This document shows, piece by piece, positions 7,728 through 9,732 of a stretch of 9,732 nt of DNA. The stretch spans positions 1-9,732 of the forward strand of contig JAKSDB010000381.1 in the NCBI GenBank assembly GCA_022360415.1, read 5' to 3'. The position numbers and the translations under genes were made by a program. How positions within the stretch are numbered: position 1 is the first letter of the stretch; the number at the start of each line of letters is the position of its first letter. The notes beneath the pieces were generated by a model. It made no database searches. It was given only the letters and a program-made list of their open reading frames with translations, and was not told the DNA's origin. This DNA is from Chlorobiales bacterium (GTDB lineage: Bacteria > Bacteroidota > Chlorobiia > Chlorobiales > Chlorobiaceae).

Positions 7728-8371
7728 AAACCGGGCAACATGCCCGACAACCAGAGCGTCTTCCGCTATACCAATTTCTCTGCAAATCTTTTCTTTCACC
7801 TCTTCCGAGGGGCGAAAAAGATTCATGTCGACACCATTCGGAATCACTACCGACTTGCTTTGCGGGAACCCTGCGCCTTCATGCTGCCTGCCCGCTAGCG
7901 CACTGTTGTAAATAATTTTATCGGGCTGGAAAGCAAGCATCCTCCCTGCACGGATCGCCATTCTTGTTTGTTTTTTCTCGAGCCGGGCATCATAGAGTGA
8001 ATGGCGAACGTTCCAGATAACCGGTATAGAACCTTTTCCAGACAATGCAGCGATGCTTGCCGCCAGATTGCCATGATACATCCAAGCCTGTGTCACATCC
8101 GGCATGATTTCGCCGAGAACTCTCGAAAGACGGAAAAACAGCAGGGGATTCAACACCCCCCGTTCCATGCCCAGACAATGCAACGACATTTCCATACGTC
8201 TTATATCCTGACCGTATCAACCCTCGTCCGTCAGGGAAACGACATGCATATCGAACCTTCACGACGCGCAGACAGCAACTTAACAAGCATGGATTGAGCG
8301 CCCCCCTGGTTCAAACTTGTCACAATATGGGCCACCCTCGGGGCGCACTCTCTATCAGTACCTAACTTCAT
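7719..8371 (-). pseudogene. GT4 glycosyltransferase, 5' part only, with a frameshift and a TGA
   Basis: The likely start is ATG at 8371, five bases beyond the TAG of the preceding GT4 gene. The first frame gives RVAHIVTSLNQGGAQSML, a typical GT4 N-terminus, but drifts off and stops at 8233-8231. The family-like sequence continues in the next frame as FDMHVVSLTDEG, indicating one lost base near 8253-8260. That frame meets a TGA at 8219-8217 and then resumes as YGQDIRRMEMSLHCLGMERG, QAWMYHGNLAASIA, WNVRHSLYDA and VVIPNGVDMNLFRP, all typical of GT4. It ends at GHVARFHPM, where the donor-binding C-terminal domain would begin, and passes in frame into sulfotransferase sequence. The missing half includes the E-x7-E motif, so no transferase activity is expected. 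Two small lesions plus truncation mark it as a pseudogene copy; sequencing error is less likely for several independent changes. Confidence 0.8.
8217..8219 (-). other. In-frame TGA in the GT4 fragment
   Basis: In the frame that encodes VVSLTDEG before it and YGQDIRRMEMS after it, codon 8219-8217 is TGA. GT4 relatives with this N-terminal motif normally carry an ordinary residue between DEG and YG. The remaining open frame could restart at ATG 8195, but that would lack the first part of the N-terminal domain. Confidence 0.7.
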
Positions 8372-8375
8372 ACAT

Positions 8376-9482
8376 CTAACCCGGGAATAAAACATTAAAA
8401 TATCCATCCACGCCCTTTTCCACACTGAAATCCCTTGAACGCTCTACAACATCAGGATGCTTTGCTTCATCGAGTGTCGTGAGTATTGCTGAAGCCAGTG
8501 CGGTTTTATCACCTACGGGAACCAGACGCCCCCATTTGCCGTTCTCGAGTATCTCCGCAGGGCCACTGGGGCAATCGGTTGAAACGACAGGGGTCCCGCA
8601 AGCCATGGACTCAACAATCACGTTTCCAAAACCCTCCCAGCGCGACGATAGCACAAATAAAGCGGCATTGCGCATATACGAATAGGGATTGCGTACATAA
8701 CCGACGAGCTCAACGACATTTTGCAACCCCATTTTTTTGATCATGGCTTCAATTTCACCCCTCAAATGACCCTCGCCAAGTATCAGCAGCTTTACATCAC
8801 GTTGCTGATACACCATTTCAAATGCTTTGATCAGCGTTATAAAATCTTTCTGAGGGGTGAGACGTCCTGTACCCAGAATTACCGGGGCACTGTCCTGACG
8901 AAACCAGTGATGGTCAGGATTTTGCAAACTTAATGGCAAAAGATTTGGCGCCAAAGCAGGATTGTACACCACATCGATTTCTGATCGGTTCAAACCGAGA
9001 TTTTCAGCTATATCATCTGCAACTCCGCAAGAAATCGCAACAATGCCGTCAGCACGCGAGTAAGCCCAGGGCCTGACAAAGTTCAGAATTTTTCTACGAA
9101 CAATATTATTCTTTGCATTTTCAGTTGACACAGAGTAGTGATTCCGTTCGCTTATGACGACTCTTGTCGCCCCCCCGGCCAACATCCCGGCTATAACGGC
9201 AACAACATTAGTATGGCCCATCGCGGAAAGCAATGCAGAGGGACGTTCTTTCCCCAGATACTTTACCAATTCATACAAGCTGAATAAAACACCGCGCGAA
9301 CGCAGATCGATAACCTTTACCTCACTTGACAAATCATCAAGATAAGGGCCTTCAGCTTTTGAAAGAACCAAATCAACCCTGATCCCGCGCCGGATGAAAC
9401 CGTTTGCAAGAATCACCATGATACGCTCAGCACCACCTCCCCGCAACGAAGGCACAAAAATTGTCAACTTTTGTTTTAGCAC
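8376..9482 (-). CDS. GT4 family glycosyltransferase (group 1)
   Basis: A complete 368-residue GT4 glycosyltransferase. The N-terminus KLTIFVPSLRGGGAERIMV (about residues 5-23) is the characteristic glycine-rich start. SERNHYSVST (111-120) and VVYNPA (171-176) follow in the acceptor domain. The donor domain begins at GTGRLTPQKDFITLI and contains LLILGEGHLRGEIE, VELVGYVRNPYSYM and the E-x7-E motif EGFGNVIVE at residues 283-291, followed by CGTPVVSTDCPSGPAEIL. This sequence style is close to transferases of galactose- or N-acetylgalactosamine-type sugars, but I cannot assign the donor. The GTG start at 9482 directly follows the TGA of the membrane-protein gene; an AGGTGA lies immediately upstream but too close for an ideal ribosome-binding site, so reinitiation by coupled ribosomes is plausible. 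It ends with TAG five bases before the next GT4 start. Confidence 0.9.
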   Translation of the reverse strand: MLKQKLTIFVPSLRGGGAERIMVILANGFIRRGIRVDLVLSKAEGPYLDDLSSEVKVIDLRSRGVLFSLYELVKYLGKERPSALLSAMGHTNVVAVIAGMLAGGATRVVISERNHYSVSTENAKNNIVRRKILNFVRPWAYSRADGIVAISCGVADDIAENLGLNRSEIDVVYNPALAPNLLPLSLQNPDHHWFRQDSAPVILGTGRLTPQKDFITLIKAFEMVYQQRDVKLLILGEGHLRGEIEAMIKKMGLQNVVELVGYVRNPYSYMRNAALFVLSSRWEGFGNVIVESMACGTPVVSTDCPSGPAEILENGKWGRLVPVGDKTALASAILTTLDEAKHPDVVERSRDFSVEKGVDGYFNVLFPG

Positions 9483-9732
9483 TCACCTATTTTGTCGAAT
9501 TATAAGATTGTCTTTAACCAAAGTTAACTTGCTCCTGACAAAAACGAACAGCATTTTCAAATATTCAGAAACAATAGGTGCCCCAAGCAAAACTATTATC
9601 CAGTACGGAACAAGATGATGACGGATTGCCGTGCCATAATTTTTTGTCCCAAGCGCCCACATGACGGAATTGATAAAATAAAGGATCAGCAACATTGCAT
9701 AAATGCGACGATAATTCCCTTTACTTCTGCAA
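9483..9732 (-). CDS. 3' end of the same polymerase-like membrane protein gene (continues from base 1)
   Basis: This piece is open at the right edge of the window and is in frame with the gene at 1-1151: its bases 9592-9732 duplicate 1-141, and its unique part is 9591-9483. It encodes the last two membrane segments, the GTKNYGTAIRHH motif and a basic tail ending LIIRQNR, with a TGA at 9485-9483. The stop directly abuts the GTG start of the next glycosyltransferase at 9482, which suggests translational coupling. It carries no lesion of its own; the gene's TAG is at 812-810. Confidence 0.7.
   Translation of the reverse strand, partial: CRSKGNYRRIYAMLLILYFINSVMWALGTKNYGTAIRHHLVPYWIIVLLGAPIVSEYLKMLFVFVRSKLTLVKDNLIIRQNR
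9592..9732. repeat. 141-bp exact terminal direct repeat, right copy
   Basis: This is the second copy of bases 1-141, identical over its full length. Joining the copies gives a closed 9,591-bp unit. Nothing resembling a phage packaging site, an inverted repeat or an attachment site is visible at its edges. Confidence 0.95.

Noticed and set aside
810..8219. Reassigned stop codons (TAG or TGA as sense), because both occur inside reading frames.
   Set aside because: TAG ends the genes at 8376 and 5977 and TGA ends those at 9483, 6927, 5105, 3648, 2400 and 1453, nearly all with the next start within a few bases. Both codons are therefore ordinary stops.
1..9732. A genuine small plasmid or phage genome, because the contig closes into a circle.
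   Set aside because: No replication, partition, mobilisation, capsid or lysis gene is present, no iterons or origin-like repeats are visible, and all genes belong to one polysaccharide pathway. Two gene fragments at one joint suggest a piece of a larger locus.

Overview
The window is a polysaccharide-biosynthesis gene block from a bacterium, probably Gram-negative: Wzy-type polymerase, several glycosyltransferases and PAPS-dependent sulfotransferases. The phylum cannot be fixed from the sequence alone. Every supported gene lies on the minus strand, so the block reads from high to low coordinates, mostly with gene gaps or overlaps of a few bases, as in one operon.

The first 141 bases are repeated exactly as the last 141 bases, so the contig closes on itself into a 9,591-bp unit. 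The closure falls inside a membrane-protein gene whose frame continues correctly across it (1151 down to 1, then 9591 down to 9483). In transcription order the closed unit holds: a polymerase-like membrane protein with one in-frame TAG; an intact GT4 glycosyltransferase (9482-8376); the 5' part of a second GT4 gene with a frameshift and a TGA (8371-7719), fused in frame to the 3' part of a sulfotransferase gene (7718-6927); a GT2 glycosyltransferase (6927-5977); an intact sulfotransferase (5974-5105); a Wzy-like polymerase (5108-3648); a GT4 glycosyltransferase (3608-2400); and a GT32-like glycosyltransferase (2316-1453). The 301-bp AT-rich gap 1152-1452 precedes the membrane-protein gene again.

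Inferred working: the glycosyltransferases build a lipid-linked repeat unit on the cytoplasmic face, sulfotransferases add sulfate to some sugars, and the Wzy-like protein polymerises exported units, giving a sulfated extracellular polysaccharide, capsule or O-antigen. No initiating sugar-phosphate transferase, flippase, chain-length regulator or outer-membrane exporter is present, so this is only part of a larger locus.

The most interesting point is the topology. There is no replication, partition, mobilisation, integrase or transposase gene, so a self-replicating plasmid is unlikely. The GT4::sulfotransferase fusion lacks exactly the halves that would lie outside the unit (the start of the sulfotransferase and the end of the GT4). 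It therefore looks like the head-to-tail joint of a tandem duplication or excised circle of a chromosomal operon, or of a chimeric assembly. Read mapping across the joint and across the closure would decide.
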